This document shows, piece by piece, positions 1-8,576 of a stretch of 64,000 bases of DNA (its first letter is position 1; each line of letters starts with the position of its first letter). Origin of the DNA: an uncultured Eggerthella sp. GTDB lineage: Bacteria; Actinomycetota; Coriobacteriia; Coriobacteriales; Eggerthellaceae. The stretch covers positions 7,957-71,956 of the forward strand of contig CABQIW010000003.1 of assembly GCA_902464295.1 (NCBI GenBank), in the 5' to 3' direction. Below the pieces are notes generated by a model. The model saw nothing but the letters and a program-made list of their open reading frames with translations, searched no databases and was not told where the DNA came from. A program made the position numbers and the translations under genes.

Positions 1-249
1 CTTGAAGAGATTCCCGAGAAGGATCGCGATAGCATTTCACTCCAGCGCTATAAAGGTTTGGGCGAAATGGACCCCGAGCAATTATGGGAAACCACCATGG
101 AGCCGAAATCCCGTACCCTTCTGCAAGTGAGCATCGAGGATGCTGCTGAAGCAGAGCGTGTGGTGAGTGAATTGATGGGCGATCAGGTTGAACCGCGTAA
201 GGAATTCATCCAGAAGCACGCTCACGATGTTCGCTTCCTCGACTTCTAA
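1..249 (+). CDS. gyrB: DNA gyrase subunit B, C-terminal end (partial)
   Basis: The reading frame is open from base 1 and ends at a TAA; 82 residues are visible. They contain the conserved end of the TOPRIM/C-terminal part of type IIA topoisomerase B subunits: QRYKGLGEMDPEQLWETTM, then the TLLQV stretch, and a terminal VRFLDF. GyrB carries the ATPase and, with GyrA, introduces negative supercoils. The start lies outside the window. gyrA follows 71 bases downstream, the usual actinobacterial order, which places this window close to the replication origin. ParE is an alternative by homology, but the adjacency to gyrA makes GyrB very likely. Confidence 0.96.
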   Translation, partial: LEEIPEKDRDSISLQRYKGLGEMDPEQLWETTMEPKSRTLLQVSIEDAAEAERVVSELMGDQVEPRKEFIQKHAHDVRFLDF

Positions 250-320
250 GAGCGCAGCTCTTCACGAGATTCCATCCGTTTTATTCATTTGTTAAAGAAT
301 GCCCTGGTTAAGGAGCTTTT

Positions 321-2828
321 GTGGCTGATAATAACGAAACAGAGGTCGAAGAGACCCAATCAAATATTCTTTCCGCTGAACTGAGCAAGGAGATGCGCAC
401 ATCGTTTCTTGAGTACTCGATGAGCGTTATCGTTTCTCGTGCACTGCCTGATGTGCGCGATGGCTTGAAGCCCGTTCATCGTCGTATCCTCTACGCGATG
501 AATGAAAGTGGCATCACGCCGCGCCGTCCGCATGCTAAGTCGGCACGTACCGTTGGTGATGTTATCGGTAAATATCATCCCCATGGTGATACTGCGGTTT
601 ACGATACGATGGTCCGCTTGGCCCAATGGTTCTCGATGCGCGTTCCCCTGGTCGATGGCCATGGAAACTTCGGCTCGATCGACGGCGACTCAGCAGCTGC
701 TATGCGTTATACCGAAGCTCGTCTCGATAAACCGGCGATGGAACTGCTGCGTGACCTCGATAAAGAAACGGTCGATTTCCAGCCGAACTACGATGATTCG
801 CTCGAAGAACCTGTTGTCCTGCCGGCGCGTTTCCCGAACCTGTTGGTCAATGGGTCTTCTGGTATCGCCGTTGGTATGGCGACGAATATCCCGCCGCATA
901 ACTTAGGCGAGACCATCGATGCTACCTGCATGATGCTCGACAATCCTGATGTGACCACCGAAGAGCTCATGACCGTACTTCCCGGACCAGATTTCCCAAC
1001 GGGTGCGATCATCATGGGTCGTGAAGGTATCAAAGAAGCCTACGAAACGGGCCGTGGAAGCCTTACGATCCGTTCGAAATGCCGTATCGAAGAAGGGAAG
1101 AACGGCAAGAGTTCGATCGTGATCTCTGAGATTCCCTACCAGGTGAATCGTACGAACTTGCTCAAGAAGATCGCCGATCTGGTGCGCGATAAGAAGCTGC
1201 CAGAGGTTTCGGCTGTTCACGATGCTGCGGATCGTAGTGGTATCGATATCATCATCGACCTCAAGCAAAATGCGATTCCGCAGGTCGTGCTGAATAAACT
1301 TTACAAGCATACGCAGCTGCAGGTTGGCTTTGGTTGCAACATGCTCGCGTTGGTGAATGGCGTTCCCCGCACGCTTTCCTTGAAGGAAATGCTGCATTAT
1401 TACATTCTTCACCAGGAAGAAGTTATCGAGCGACGCACGCGCTATGATCTGGCGAAGGCCGAAGCGCGCGCCCATATCTTAGAAGGTTTCGTCATCGCGC
1501 TTGACGATATCGATAAGGTGATCAACATCATCCGCTCTTCCGAAACCGATGTTGAGGCTAAAGAGCGCTTGATGGAAGCATTCAAGCTTTCAGAAAAACA
1601 AAGCGAAGCGATCCTTGAGATGCGTCTGCGCCGTTTGACCGGACTCGAGCGTGAGAAGATTGAGAATGAACTGGCTGAACTGCGTGAATCGATCGCCTAT
1701 TACAAGCAACTCTTGAATGATACCGACATGGTCCATGGAGTCATCAAAGACGAATTGCTCGAGATTAAGAGCCGTTACTCCACGCCGCGCAAGACGAAGA
1801 TCACGGGCGCAGTGAAAGAGCTCGATGTTGAGGATCTTATTGCTGAAGAAGAGGTTGCGGTTACTGTTACGAAGGCCGGCTACATCAAGCGTTTGCCCGT
1901 TTCGACGTATCGCCAGCAAAAACGTGGCGGCAAAGGCATGCAGGGCGTGAACCTGAAAGAAAGTGACTTCGTTGAGCATCTCTTCATCGCCTCAACGCAC
2001 GACTACATCTTGTTCTTCTCGAACAAGGGCAAGGTCTACCGCCTGAAAGTGTACGAGATCCCTGAGGCTTCACGTCATGCACGCGGTAATGCGATCGTGA
2101 ATCTTTTGCCGTTCGAAAAGGGTGAGAAGGTTTCTGCGGTCATCGCTACGAAGGATTTCCCTGAAGACGAATATCTCATGTTCGCCACCGCTGGCGGCAT
2201 GGTGAAGAAGACCGCCATGAAGCTTTACGATCGTACTCGTCGTGATGGCTTGATCGCTATCAGCCTGAAAGATGGCGATGAGCTCATTTCCGTCCAGCGC
2301 GTTGCGACTGGTGAGAAGGTCATGATGGTCTCATCTGCTGGTAAGGCGATCCAATGGGATGAAGAAGAAGTGCGCGCGATGGGTCGTGACACACAAGGTG
2401 TACGTGGTATGAATGTTCAGGCTGATGCCAAAGTGTTGGGTATGGAGATCGTTCGCCCCGGTTCTGAACTGTTCGTGATCACCGAACGTGGGTATGGAAA
2501 ACGAACTTCGGTCGAGGATTACCCCATTCATCATCGTGGCGGCCAGGGTGTGTTCACCATTACGATGACCGCGAAGAAAGGCCTGCTCGCAGCCATGAAG
2601 ATCGTCGAAGAGAACGACGAGCTCATGATCATCACCGAGGAAGGCGTTGTGGTCCGTACGCCAGTCGAGGGCGTTTCGCAGCTTGGACGTTCTACCCAAG
2701 GCGTTCATATCATGAACGTTGCCGACAAAGACAAGGTAACAGCGGTAGCGGTTACTGAGAGCACCTCATCGAAAAAATCGAGCAAGAAAGAGGTTTCAGA
2801 AAACCAGACTTCGTTGCTCGATGAATAG
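321..2828 (+). CDS. gyrA: DNA gyrase subunit A
   Basis: An 835-residue protein of normal GyrA length. The start is GTG at 321, chosen because AAGGAG lies just upstream. The breakage-reunion domain holds the AAMRYTE motif with the catalytic tyrosine at residue 130. The quinolone-resistance region reads HPHGDTAVYD, so the position equivalent to E. coli Ser83 is Thr91 and Asp87 is Asp95. The C-terminal half is the beta-pinwheel DNA-wrapping domain with a GyrA box (RGGKGMQG), which separates it from ParC. The last residues are Ser/Lys rich. It forms the A2B2 gyrase with the gyrB product just upstream. A hairpin with a T-rich tail follows. Confidence 0.98.
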   Translation: MADNNETEVEETQSNILSAELSKEMRTSFLEYSMSVIVSRALPDVRDGLKPVHRRILYAMNESGITPRRPHAKSARTVGDVIGKYHPHGDTAVYDTMVRLAQWFSMRVPLVDGHGNFGSIDGDSAAAMRYTEARLDKPAMELLRDLDKETVDFQPNYDDSLEEPVVLPARFPNLLVNGSSGIAVGMATNIPPHNLGETIDATCMMLDNPDVTTEELMTVLPGPDFPTGAIIMGREGIKEAYETGRGSLTIRSKCRIEEGKNGKSSIVISEIPYQVNRTNLLKKIADLVRDKKLPEVSAVHDAADRSGIDIIIDLKQNAIPQVVLNKLYKHTQLQVGFGCNMLALVNGVPRTLSLKEMLHYYILHQEEVIERRTRYDLAKAEARAHILEGFVIALDDIDKVINIIRSSETDVEAKERLMEAFKLSEKQSEAILEMRLRRLTGLEREKIENELAELRESIAYYKQLLNDTDMVHGVIKDELLEIKSRYSTPRKTKITGAVKELDVEDLIAEEEVAVTVTKAGYIKRLPVSTYRQQKRGGKGMQGVNLKESDFVEHLFIASTHDYILFFSNKGKVYRLKVYEIPEASRHARGNAIVNLLPFEKGEKVSAVIATKDFPEDEYLMFATAGGMVKKTAMKLYDRTRRDGLIAISLKDGDELISVQRVATGEKVMMVSSAGKAIQWDEEEVRAMGRDTQGVRGMNVQADAKVLGMEIVRPGSELFVITERGYGKRTSVEDYPIHHRGGQGVFTITMTAKKGLLAAMKIVEENDELMIITEEGVVVRTPVEGVSQLGRSTQGVHIMNVADKDKVTAVAVTESTSSKKSSKKEVSENQTSLLDE

Positions 2829-2875
2829 CGACTCTTACACAGAAGCATAACAAGTGCTTCCTCGAAAATTTGCCG

Positions 2876-2924
2876 ATCGCCTTGGTGCTGGAAGTTATGG
2901 AGTGCCAAGGCGATTGTGTCTTTT
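2876..2924 (+). terminator. Putative intrinsic terminator after gyrA
   Basis: ATCGCCTTGG (2876-2885) pairs with CCAAGGCGAT (2905-2914), a perfect 10-bp stem. It is followed by TGTGTCTTTT. It lies 48 bases after the gyrA stop. Confidence 0.65.
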
Positions 2925-3038
2925 CAGCTACGGCACAACCACAGAGATGTGTCTTTTTAAGGTTTGCGCTCTCGTATGAGAAAAAAACACCTAAGGTGAA
3001 GGTAGACCAGATAAGCACACGGGAATAAGAAGCACCTC

Positions 3039-3554
3039 ATGGTTCGTTGCTATATACAGACGCTCATCATCTCGCAGGCCGTTTCACCTTCGGTGCTTGT
3101 GCTGCGCCCGTATAGCGATGAGCCTGTTCAAGACACCTGTCGCGTGCTTCCCATCTGGATCGGGCTTACCGAAGCAACACAGATGGGGCTTGCAATCGAG
3201 AACATCCGCCTTCCACGTCCTGTTACCCATGACGTATTTCTCGATGCACTCACGAACTTGAATACCTATGTCGATCATGTACTCATTGCAGGCGTGAAGA
3301 ATGAAACGTTCTTCGTGCGACTCTATTTACGCCATCATGGAGACCTCATCGACCTTGACGCGCGCCCAAGTGATGCGATCAATCTTGCGGTTCGTCAAAA
3401 TGCGCCGATCTATATCGAAGAGGATGTGCTCGAGAAGGAATCGTACCCGTTTATCATCAAGAAGAACCATATTTTGAACGAGAACGATATCGAGCAGTTC
3501 CATACCTTTATTAAGACGATCGAACCAGAAGACTTTGAAGAAGAGAAGGATTAA
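3039..3554 (+). CDS. Bifunctional nuclease (BFN/DUF151) family protein
   Basis: A 171-residue protein covering the DUF151 fold almost end to end. Diagnostic stretches are LPIWIGLTEA near residue 40 and the strongly conserved DARPSDAINLAVR near residues 108-120. Family members in plants and bacteria have been called bifunctional nucleases, but the biochemical role of bacterial members is poorly settled. The tail is acidic. It sits alone between gyrA and tRNA-Ile, with only a weak AAGAAG upstream of the ATG. Family assignment is firm; the nuclease function is inference. Confidence 0.88.
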   Translation: MVRCYIQTLIISQAVSPSVLVLRPYSDEPVQDTCRVLPIWIGLTEATQMGLAIENIRLPRPVTHDVFLDALTNLNTYVDHVLIAGVKNETFFVRLYLRHHGDLIDLDARPSDAINLAVRQNAPIYIEEDVLEKESYPFIIKKNHILNENDIEQFHTFIKTIEPEDFEEEKD

Positions 3555-3594
3555 ACTCCGCTCGCGCGTAAAATCTTCCATTTTCGAAAATAAC

Positions 3595-3623
3595 TTGAAA
3601 AAAAGTGAGGGGTTTTATATATT
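3595..3623 (+). promoter_or_regulatory. Sigma70-type promoter for tRNA-Ile
   Basis: TTGAAA (3595-3600), a 17-base spacer, then TATATT (3618-3623). The predicted transcription start falls about ten bases before the tRNA. Confidence 0.7.
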
Positions 3624-3640
3624 AAATGGGCGCGATTTTC

Positions 3641-3717
<77 letters not shown>

Positions 3718-3728
3718 TTTTTTGTGGA

Positions 3729-3770
3729 TAAACACTCCACCGTGAGCCGAGTTAGCCGGTGGAGTGTTTA
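3729..3770 (+). terminator. Long perfect hairpin after tRNA-Ile
   Basis: A 14-bp perfect stem: TAAACACTCCACCG (3729-3742) with CGGTGGAGTGTTTA (3757-3770). The tail TTATAAAAG is poor in T, so it may end the tRNA-Ile transcript or act as a processing signal. Confidence 0.5.
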
Positions 3771-3831
3771 TTATAAAAGTTCGAGGATCCAATAGATCCA
3801 TCGCGTATGCAACGGAAGTTGCTATTTTTTT

Positions 3832-3907
3832 GGGGCATTAGCTCAGCTGGGAGAGCGCGGGCTTTGCAAGCCTGAGGTCAGGGGTTCGATCCCCCTATGC
3901 TCCACCA
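3832..3907 (+). tRNA. tRNA-Ala (UGC)
   Basis: A complete cloverleaf with CCA encoded. The acceptor GGGGCAT pairs with ATGCTCC, the D-loop is AGCTCAGCTGGGAGAGC, and the T arm is GGGGTTCGATCCCC. The anticodon TGC is at 3865-3867 in the TTTGCAA loop. It lies 114 bases after tRNA-Ile. Confidence 0.98.
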
Positions 3908-3915
3908 TTTAGATC

Positions 3916-3945
3916 AAGGTCATCCACAACGGATGGCCTTTTTTA
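3916..3945 (+). terminator. Intrinsic terminator after tRNA-Ala
   Basis: AAGGTCATCC pairs with GGATGGCCTT (one G-U pair) around the loop ACAAC, followed by TTTTATT. Confidence 0.8.
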
Positions 3946-3979
3946 TTGGGTGACTTATACGGATCGAACCCCGCGAGGG

Positions 3980-4004
3980 CGCAACAGTCCAGTGGACTGT
4001 TGCG
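3980..4004. repeat. Perfect inverted repeat downstream of tRNA-Ala
   Basis: CGCAACAGTCC (3980-3990) and GGACTGTTGCG (3994-4004) form an 11-bp perfect palindrome around AGT. It is embedded in a G-rich stretch (about 3950-4020) that codes for nothing recognisable. It could be a dispersed repeat or a processing site. Confidence 0.55.
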
Positions 4005-4092
4005 TAAGGAGGGCGAAGCCCAACGTAGGAAAGCACGCTACATAGAAAGCGCACCCGAAAATGATCAGTGCTTTCTTGGTTCACTAAAACAA

Positions 4093-4120
4093 GAGCGGGT
4101 GCGTTTCTCACCCGCTCCTT
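4093..4120. terminator. Hairpin between convergent units
   Basis: GAGCGGGTG (4093-4101) pairs with CACCCGCTC (4109-4117), followed on the plus strand by CTTTGCTTT. It lies just beyond the 3' end of the minus-strand crotonase gene and may serve both directions. Confidence 0.55.
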
Positions 4121-4152
4121 TGCTTTGCCTCTATGTTTGACGGTCGCAGAAT

Positions 4153-5034
4153 CTAGTGATTGCTGAACGTATAGTTTTCTGGGTGAGCTTTCACATCTTC
4201 GCGCAGTTTCGGATTCATCTTGCGCGTTCCGCGGTACGCATCTTGCGTTTCCGTTGCCACCACTTGATTGCGATTTTCCATCTTGATCTGCGTATCGAAG
4301 CTATTGCCATCAACAGAGGACTGCATCGATTCTTTGGTCAGACGCAAGCCGAACGGAGAGGTGTTCTTCACCATCATCTCGGCAAGCTCCAGTGCTGTGT
4401 CGAGCACATCTTCATCAGCGACCAGGCGATTTGCGAAGCCCCAGTCGTAGAGCTCTTCAGCACCGATGCGCCGCGCCGTCATGAGCACTTCATTCGCGCG
4501 GGCAAACCCAATGATCTTCGGCAGATAGAACGATCCTGACATATCGGTTCCCGTGAGGCCGATATTCAAATATCCTGCTTGCATCTTGAAAGATTCACCC
4601 AAAACACGCAGGTCGCAAGCACAAGATATGGAAAGGCCGCCACCAACCGCGTGACCCTTCAACGCTCCGATGATCGGTTGCGGACAAGCGCGCATGTTCA
4701 CCACCTGGTCAGAGCAGATCGTTTGCATGATGAAGAAATCGCGCTGGGTGCGGCCCATCTCCTCTGGCGGATTGAGTGCGAGATCGTTCAAGTTGAAGCC
4801 TGCACAGAACGATGAGCCTTCGCCAGTCAGCACGATCACGCGACAATCGGGATCCATGCGCACTTTGATAAGGAAGTCGTTGAATTCTGCCATTTGCTGA
4901 TAAGACATCGCATTCAAGTTGCCTGCATCGTTGAATGCACAAATATAGATAGGACCTTTCTGCGTGATGACGATCTTCTCGTAATCGTCGTACGTGAAAT
5001 TGGCCATGTGGTATTGATCTTGGTATACCGTCAT
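4153..5034 (-). CDS. Enoyl-CoA hydratase/isomerase (crotonase) family protein
   Basis: A 293-residue crotonase-fold protein. The oxyanion-hole motifs are visible: FCAGFNLNDL at residues 76-85, where most hydratases have CAGxD, and GHAVGGGLSISCACDLRV near residue 130. The segment that usually carries the second catalytic acid reads YLNIGLTGTDMSGSFYLP, so it is not a textbook crotonase, and the acyl-CoA substrate cannot be told. An ATG at 5034 is preceded by AAGGGGG at good spacing; a second Met at residue 10 is less likely. It stands alone, divergent from typA. A role in fatty-acyl or aromatic CoA metabolism is inference. Confidence 0.85.
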   Translation of the reverse strand: MTVYQDQYHMANFTYDDYEKIVITQKGPIYICAFNDAGNLNAMSYQQMAEFNDFLIKVRMDPDCRVIVLTGEGSSFCAGFNLNDLALNPPEEMGRTQRDFFIMQTICSDQVVNMRACPQPIIGALKGHAVGGGLSISCACDLRVLGESFKMQAGYLNIGLTGTDMSGSFYLPKIIGFARANEVLMTARRIGAEELYDWGFANRLVADEDVLDTALELAEMMVKNTSPFGLRLTKESMQSSVDGNSFDTQIKMENRNQVVATETQDAYRGTRKMNPKLREDVKAHPENYTFSNH

Positions 5035-5291
5035 GATTCCCCCTTCTCATGAAAACATTACAGGGAAAGCATAGCGTAAAATTCGCCGAATAATTTCTTG
5101 AGCAAACCTTTCACAGCCCAAATCTTTCCTTCATTCATGCGCAAAAGAGCACGGTACTATTATTGAGAGGCTTGTGCAGGAAGCTGAATCACGTGCAAGA
5201 TTTTGCCATTGGCAAGACTACGCTGCGCGGTCAACTTAGCACCAAACATCATCGTCCATACGATCAAGATAAGAGAAGGCTACCTAAGACT

Positions 5292-7106
5292 ATGAGACAG
5301 GAAAACATCCGTAACGTTGCGATCATCGCTCATGTCGACCACGGCAAGACCACGCTCGTCGACCGCTTACTCTACACTGCAGGCGTCTTTCGTGAAAATC
5401 AGGACGTCCAAGAGCGCGTGCTCGACTCGAACGATCAAGAGCGCGAACGTGGTATCACCATCTTGTCCAAGAATATCTCGATCTCCTATAAAGATGTGAA
5501 GATCAACGTCATCGACACGCCGGGCCACGCCGATTTCGGCGGCGAAGTTGAGCGCGTGCTCAATATGGCTGATGGCGCACTTCTGATCGTGGATGCCTTC
5601 GAAGGTCCTATGCCCCAAACACGGTTTGTTCTGCGTCATGCCCTTGAGCTGGGTTTGCGCATCGTGCTTGTTATCAACAAGATCGACCGCCCCGGTTCGC
5701 GCCCCGAAGAAGTGGTCGACGAGGTGTTCGACCTCATGGTTGAGCTCGAGGCAAGCGATGAGCAGCTCGATTTCCCGATCATCTATGCTTCAGCAGTGAA
5801 TGGCTATGCGCGTTATGAGCCGAATGACGATAACGACAACATGATCCCCCTGCTCGATACCATCTTGAAGGAAGTTCCCGCACCCGACTGCGATCCAGAA
5901 GGTCCTGTTGCGCTGCAGCTTTGCACGATTGACCATTCAAGCTTCGTTGGTCGTATCGGAGTGGGGCGCTTGTTCTCGGGCACGATGTCGAAAAACGAGC
6001 AGGTGCTCGTGATCAAGAATGATGGGACTCGATACAACACCATCATCAAGCAGGTATTCACCTTTGATGCCCTCGGTAAAAAAGAAGAGCAACAGGTTTC
6101 TGCTGGCGACATCATCGCAGTGGTTGGCGTGGAAGATGCCGACATCGGCGATATGGTCACCAGCCGTGAAAACCCGATCGAGCTCGACCCGATCGAAGTG
6201 GAAGAGCCTACGATGGCGGTCGTGTTTGAGGCCTCGACTTCTCCGCTTGTTGGCCGCGAGGGTGAGATCGTGGGCGCGCGACAGCTGAAGGAGCGTTTGT
6301 TCAAAGAGGCGGAGAGCAACATCTCTATGCGTATCCGTGAAACCGAGGATAAATCTGGTGTAGAAGTAGCTGGTCGTGGGCTTTTGCATCTGTCCGTCCT
6401 GATGGAAACGATGCGTCGTGAAGGATTTGAATTCCAGGTTGGACGCCCGCGCGTGATCATCAAGAAGGACGACCAAGGCAATCTGCTCGAGCCCATCGAG
6501 GAAGCGACAGTCGATGTTCCAAGCGAATATGCGGGTAAGTGCATCGAGGTGTTCGGTACAGCAGGCGGCGAAATGACCGATATGTTCCAGCGCGGCGACC
6601 AGACGCATCTTGTGTTCAAGATACCCAGTCGTGGAACGATGGGTCTGCGCACGCGCTTGCTTAACGTTTCCCGTGGTGAAGCAACGATGTTCCATCACTT
6701 CAGCGAGTATGGTGCATATCGCGGTGAATTTGGCGGCCGCAAGAATGGTTCGATGATCGCGATGGCAACGGAAAAGTCGGTAGCCTATGCGCTCGATACA
6801 CTCCAGCAGCGTGGCAGCCTATTCGTTGGCCCTGGTGAGGAATGCTATGAGGGTATGATCGTCGGCGAGTCTGCCAAAGAGGGCGACATGGTTGTGAATG
6901 TTGCAAAAGCTAAACAGCTGGGCAATCAACGTTCTTCGGGTGCTGATAAGGCGATCCAGCTTACCCCTCCGATCGAATTCACGCTCGAAGAAGCGCTTGA
7001 GTACATTGAAGATGACGAATTAGTTGAGATCACTCCTCAAAATATTCGCCTGCGCAAAAGAACGCTGTCTTCGGTGCAACGTAAGAAGGAGCAAAAGAAT
7101 AAGTAA
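5292..7106 (+). CDS. typA: Ribosome-associated GTPase TypA/BipA
   Basis: A 604-residue translational GTPase of the EF-G superfamily. G1 AHVDHGKTT is near residue 13, followed by the switch region RERGITI, G3 DTPGHADFGGEVERV and G4 NKIDRPGSRP. Then come beta-barrel domain II, domains III and V, and the BipA-specific C-terminal domain with QLTPPIEFTLEEALEYIEDDELVEITP. The open frame reaches back to a TTG at 5163, but family starts agree with the ATG at 5292, preceded by GAGAAGG. TypA binds 70S ribosomes and aids large-subunit assembly under stress or cold in other bacteria. It is monocistronic here. Confidence 0.97.
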   Translation: MRQENIRNVAIIAHVDHGKTTLVDRLLYTAGVFRENQDVQERVLDSNDQERERGITILSKNISISYKDVKINVIDTPGHADFGGEVERVLNMADGALLIVDAFEGPMPQTRFVLRHALELGLRIVLVINKIDRPGSRPEEVVDEVFDLMVELEASDEQLDFPIIYASAVNGYARYEPNDDNDNMIPLLDTILKEVPAPDCDPEGPVALQLCTIDHSSFVGRIGVGRLFSGTMSKNEQVLVIKNDGTRYNTIIKQVFTFDALGKKEEQQVSAGDIIAVVGVEDADIGDMVTSRENPIELDPIEVEEPTMAVVFEASTSPLVGREGEIVGARQLKERLFKEAESNISMRIRETEDKSGVEVAGRGLLHLSVLMETMRREGFEFQVGRPRVIIKKDDQGNLLEPIEEATVDVPSEYAGKCIEVFGTAGGEMTDMFQRGDQTHLVFKIPSRGTMGLRTRLLNVSRGEATMFHHFSEYGAYRGEFGGRKNGSMIAMATEKSVAYALDTLQQRGSLFVGPGEECYEGMIVGESAKEGDMVVNVAKAKQLGNQRSSGADKAIQLTPPIEFTLEEALEYIEDDELVEITPQNIRLRKRTLSSVQRKKEQKNK

Positions 7107-7275
7107 ATTGGCATCTTTCCAGGTGTCGATATATGAAGAGCATATGAAAACAGTGCTCTTAAAATGGAGCATTTGTGCAGACAAACGCAAGAAAGTCGAG
7201 ATGTGCAACAATCGTTTTGCGCACTCGCGCAGGGTATTTTACTGTGCATAACCATATATAAAGTAAAGGAACGCT

Positions 7276-8454
7276 ATGACGCTCAAAGCAACGTTTTTAA
7301 AAGTTTCAGCTTTTATTCTTGCCGTCATCTGTTGTTTGGTGCTTGCCGGCTGTAATTCGAAATACGGTTTTACTGGCGGAACGGCTGCAACAGTTAACGG
7401 AACACCTATCGAAGAAGATACCGTTACTAAATATATTGAAGACTTCCGCACGAGCTCGAACCTTACTGAAGAAGAAGCTTGGGCTAACTGGCTTAAAGAA
7501 AGTTCACAAGATCCTGCGTCGGTACGTAACCAGGTGGTTGATTATTATGTGCAGCAGGAGCTTATCCGTCAGGCTGCCGATGAGAATGAAGTGGTGATCG
7601 AACAATCGCAGATCGATGAACAAGTCGATGCGATGAAGAAAAATTACAGTAACGACAAGGCTTGGCAAGATGCACTTGCTCAGTCTGGTGTCACGGAAGA
7701 TCAGTACCGTGATTCAATCAAAATCGGTCTTACTTCTCGCGCTCTTCAAGACAAGGTGATTACCGAAGTAGACACGAGCGATGATGCGGGATTGCTTGAA
7801 TTCATGAACCAATATAAAGATATGATCAATGGTTCTAAGCGCTCTTCTCACATCCTGTTTGCTGCGGACGATGCTGCAAAAGCTGAAGAGGTGGTTGGCA
7901 TGCTCACCTCTGGTCAGATTGATTTTGCAACAGCGGCTCAGCAATACTCAACCGATACGGGTTCTGCTCGTAATGGCGGCGATGTAGGCTGGAATACGAT
8001 CAACAATTATGTTGATGCCTATAATCAGGCTCTTGACAGTATTGAAGAGGGTCAGATCACACTCACTGCAAGCGATTATGGTATTCACGTTATCCTCTGT
8101 ACCGATGTCCTTAACATCGAAGGTAATCCGACTTCCCTTTCTGCTTATCCTTCAGAGATCGTTGATTACATGCGAAAGATTTACGGATCACAAAAGAAAG
8201 CTGAAGATTTCCAAGAGTGGCTCAATCACTATAAGGAAGAATCTGAGGTTGTCATTAACGAAATGCCCGCCAACGTTCCCTACAATGTTGACTTGAGCAA
8301 ATATGAAGGCAACAACTCCGACGAAAATTCCGATGGTGGCAATTCCGAAGGTGATTCGGGCGATAATAATCCTGGCAACCAGGAGGGCTCTGATAAACCT
8401 GGTGAAGAAGGCTCTAACTTGAGCGCTATCGAGGGCGGAAACAAGAACGAGTAG
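7276..8454 (+). CDS. Peptidylprolyl isomerase (parvulin/SurA-PrsA type) lipoprotein
   Basis: A 392-residue lipoprotein. The signal peptide ends in the lipobox LAGC, with lipidated Cys26. A SurA_N-like helical region (about 35-165) contains ATVNGTPIEEDTV and RNQVVDYYVQQELI. A parvulin domain follows (about 185-290), with SSHILFAADD, FATAAQQYSTDTGSARNGGDVGW and ASDYGIHVILCTDV. The last 50 residues are low-complexity, rich in Gly, Asn, Ser, Glu and Asp. By family it is an extracytoplasmic foldase that helps exported proteins fold after Sec translocation, like PrsA. AAAGGAA precedes the ATG and a strong terminator follows. Its client proteins are unknown. Confidence 0.92.
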   Translation: MTLKATFLKVSAFILAVICCLVLAGCNSKYGFTGGTAATVNGTPIEEDTVTKYIEDFRTSSNLTEEEAWANWLKESSQDPASVRNQVVDYYVQQELIRQAADENEVVIEQSQIDEQVDAMKKNYSNDKAWQDALAQSGVTEDQYRDSIKIGLTSRALQDKVITEVDTSDDAGLLEFMNQYKDMINGSKRSSHILFAADDAAKAEEVVGMLTSGQIDFATAAQQYSTDTGSARNGGDVGWNTINNYVDAYNQALDSIEEGQITLTASDYGIHVILCTDVLNIEGNPTSLSAYPSEIVDYMRKIYGSQKKAEDFQEWLNHYKEESEVVINEMPANVPYNVDLSKYEGNNSDENSDGGNSEGDSGDNNPGNQEGSDKPGEEGSNLSAIEGGNKNE

Positions 8455-8488
8455 CCAAAGCAATTGATACTGATCAAAAACTATAAGT

Positions 8489-8521
8489 AAGAGCGGAGGC
8501 ACAGTCTCCGCTCTTTTGTTT
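8489..8521 (+). terminator. Intrinsic terminator after the foldase gene
   Basis: AAGAGCGGAG pairs with CTCCGCTCTT around a short loop, followed by TTGTTTT. Confidence 0.85.
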
Positions 8522-8576
8522 TGGCAAAGTAGGCTTATCATGAAGAGCAATCGTGAGGAAAAGGAGGAATGCGATC

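Noticed and set aside
3723..3731. Perfect DnaA box (TTATCCACA, minus strand) after tRNA-Ile
   Set aside because: A single copy next to a tRNA terminator with no cluster of boxes or AT-rich unwinding element; not an origin on this evidence.
3946..4140. 64-codon frame after tRNA-Ala
   Set aside because: It crosses the palindrome and terminator hairpins and lacks a ribosome-binding site and protein-like features.
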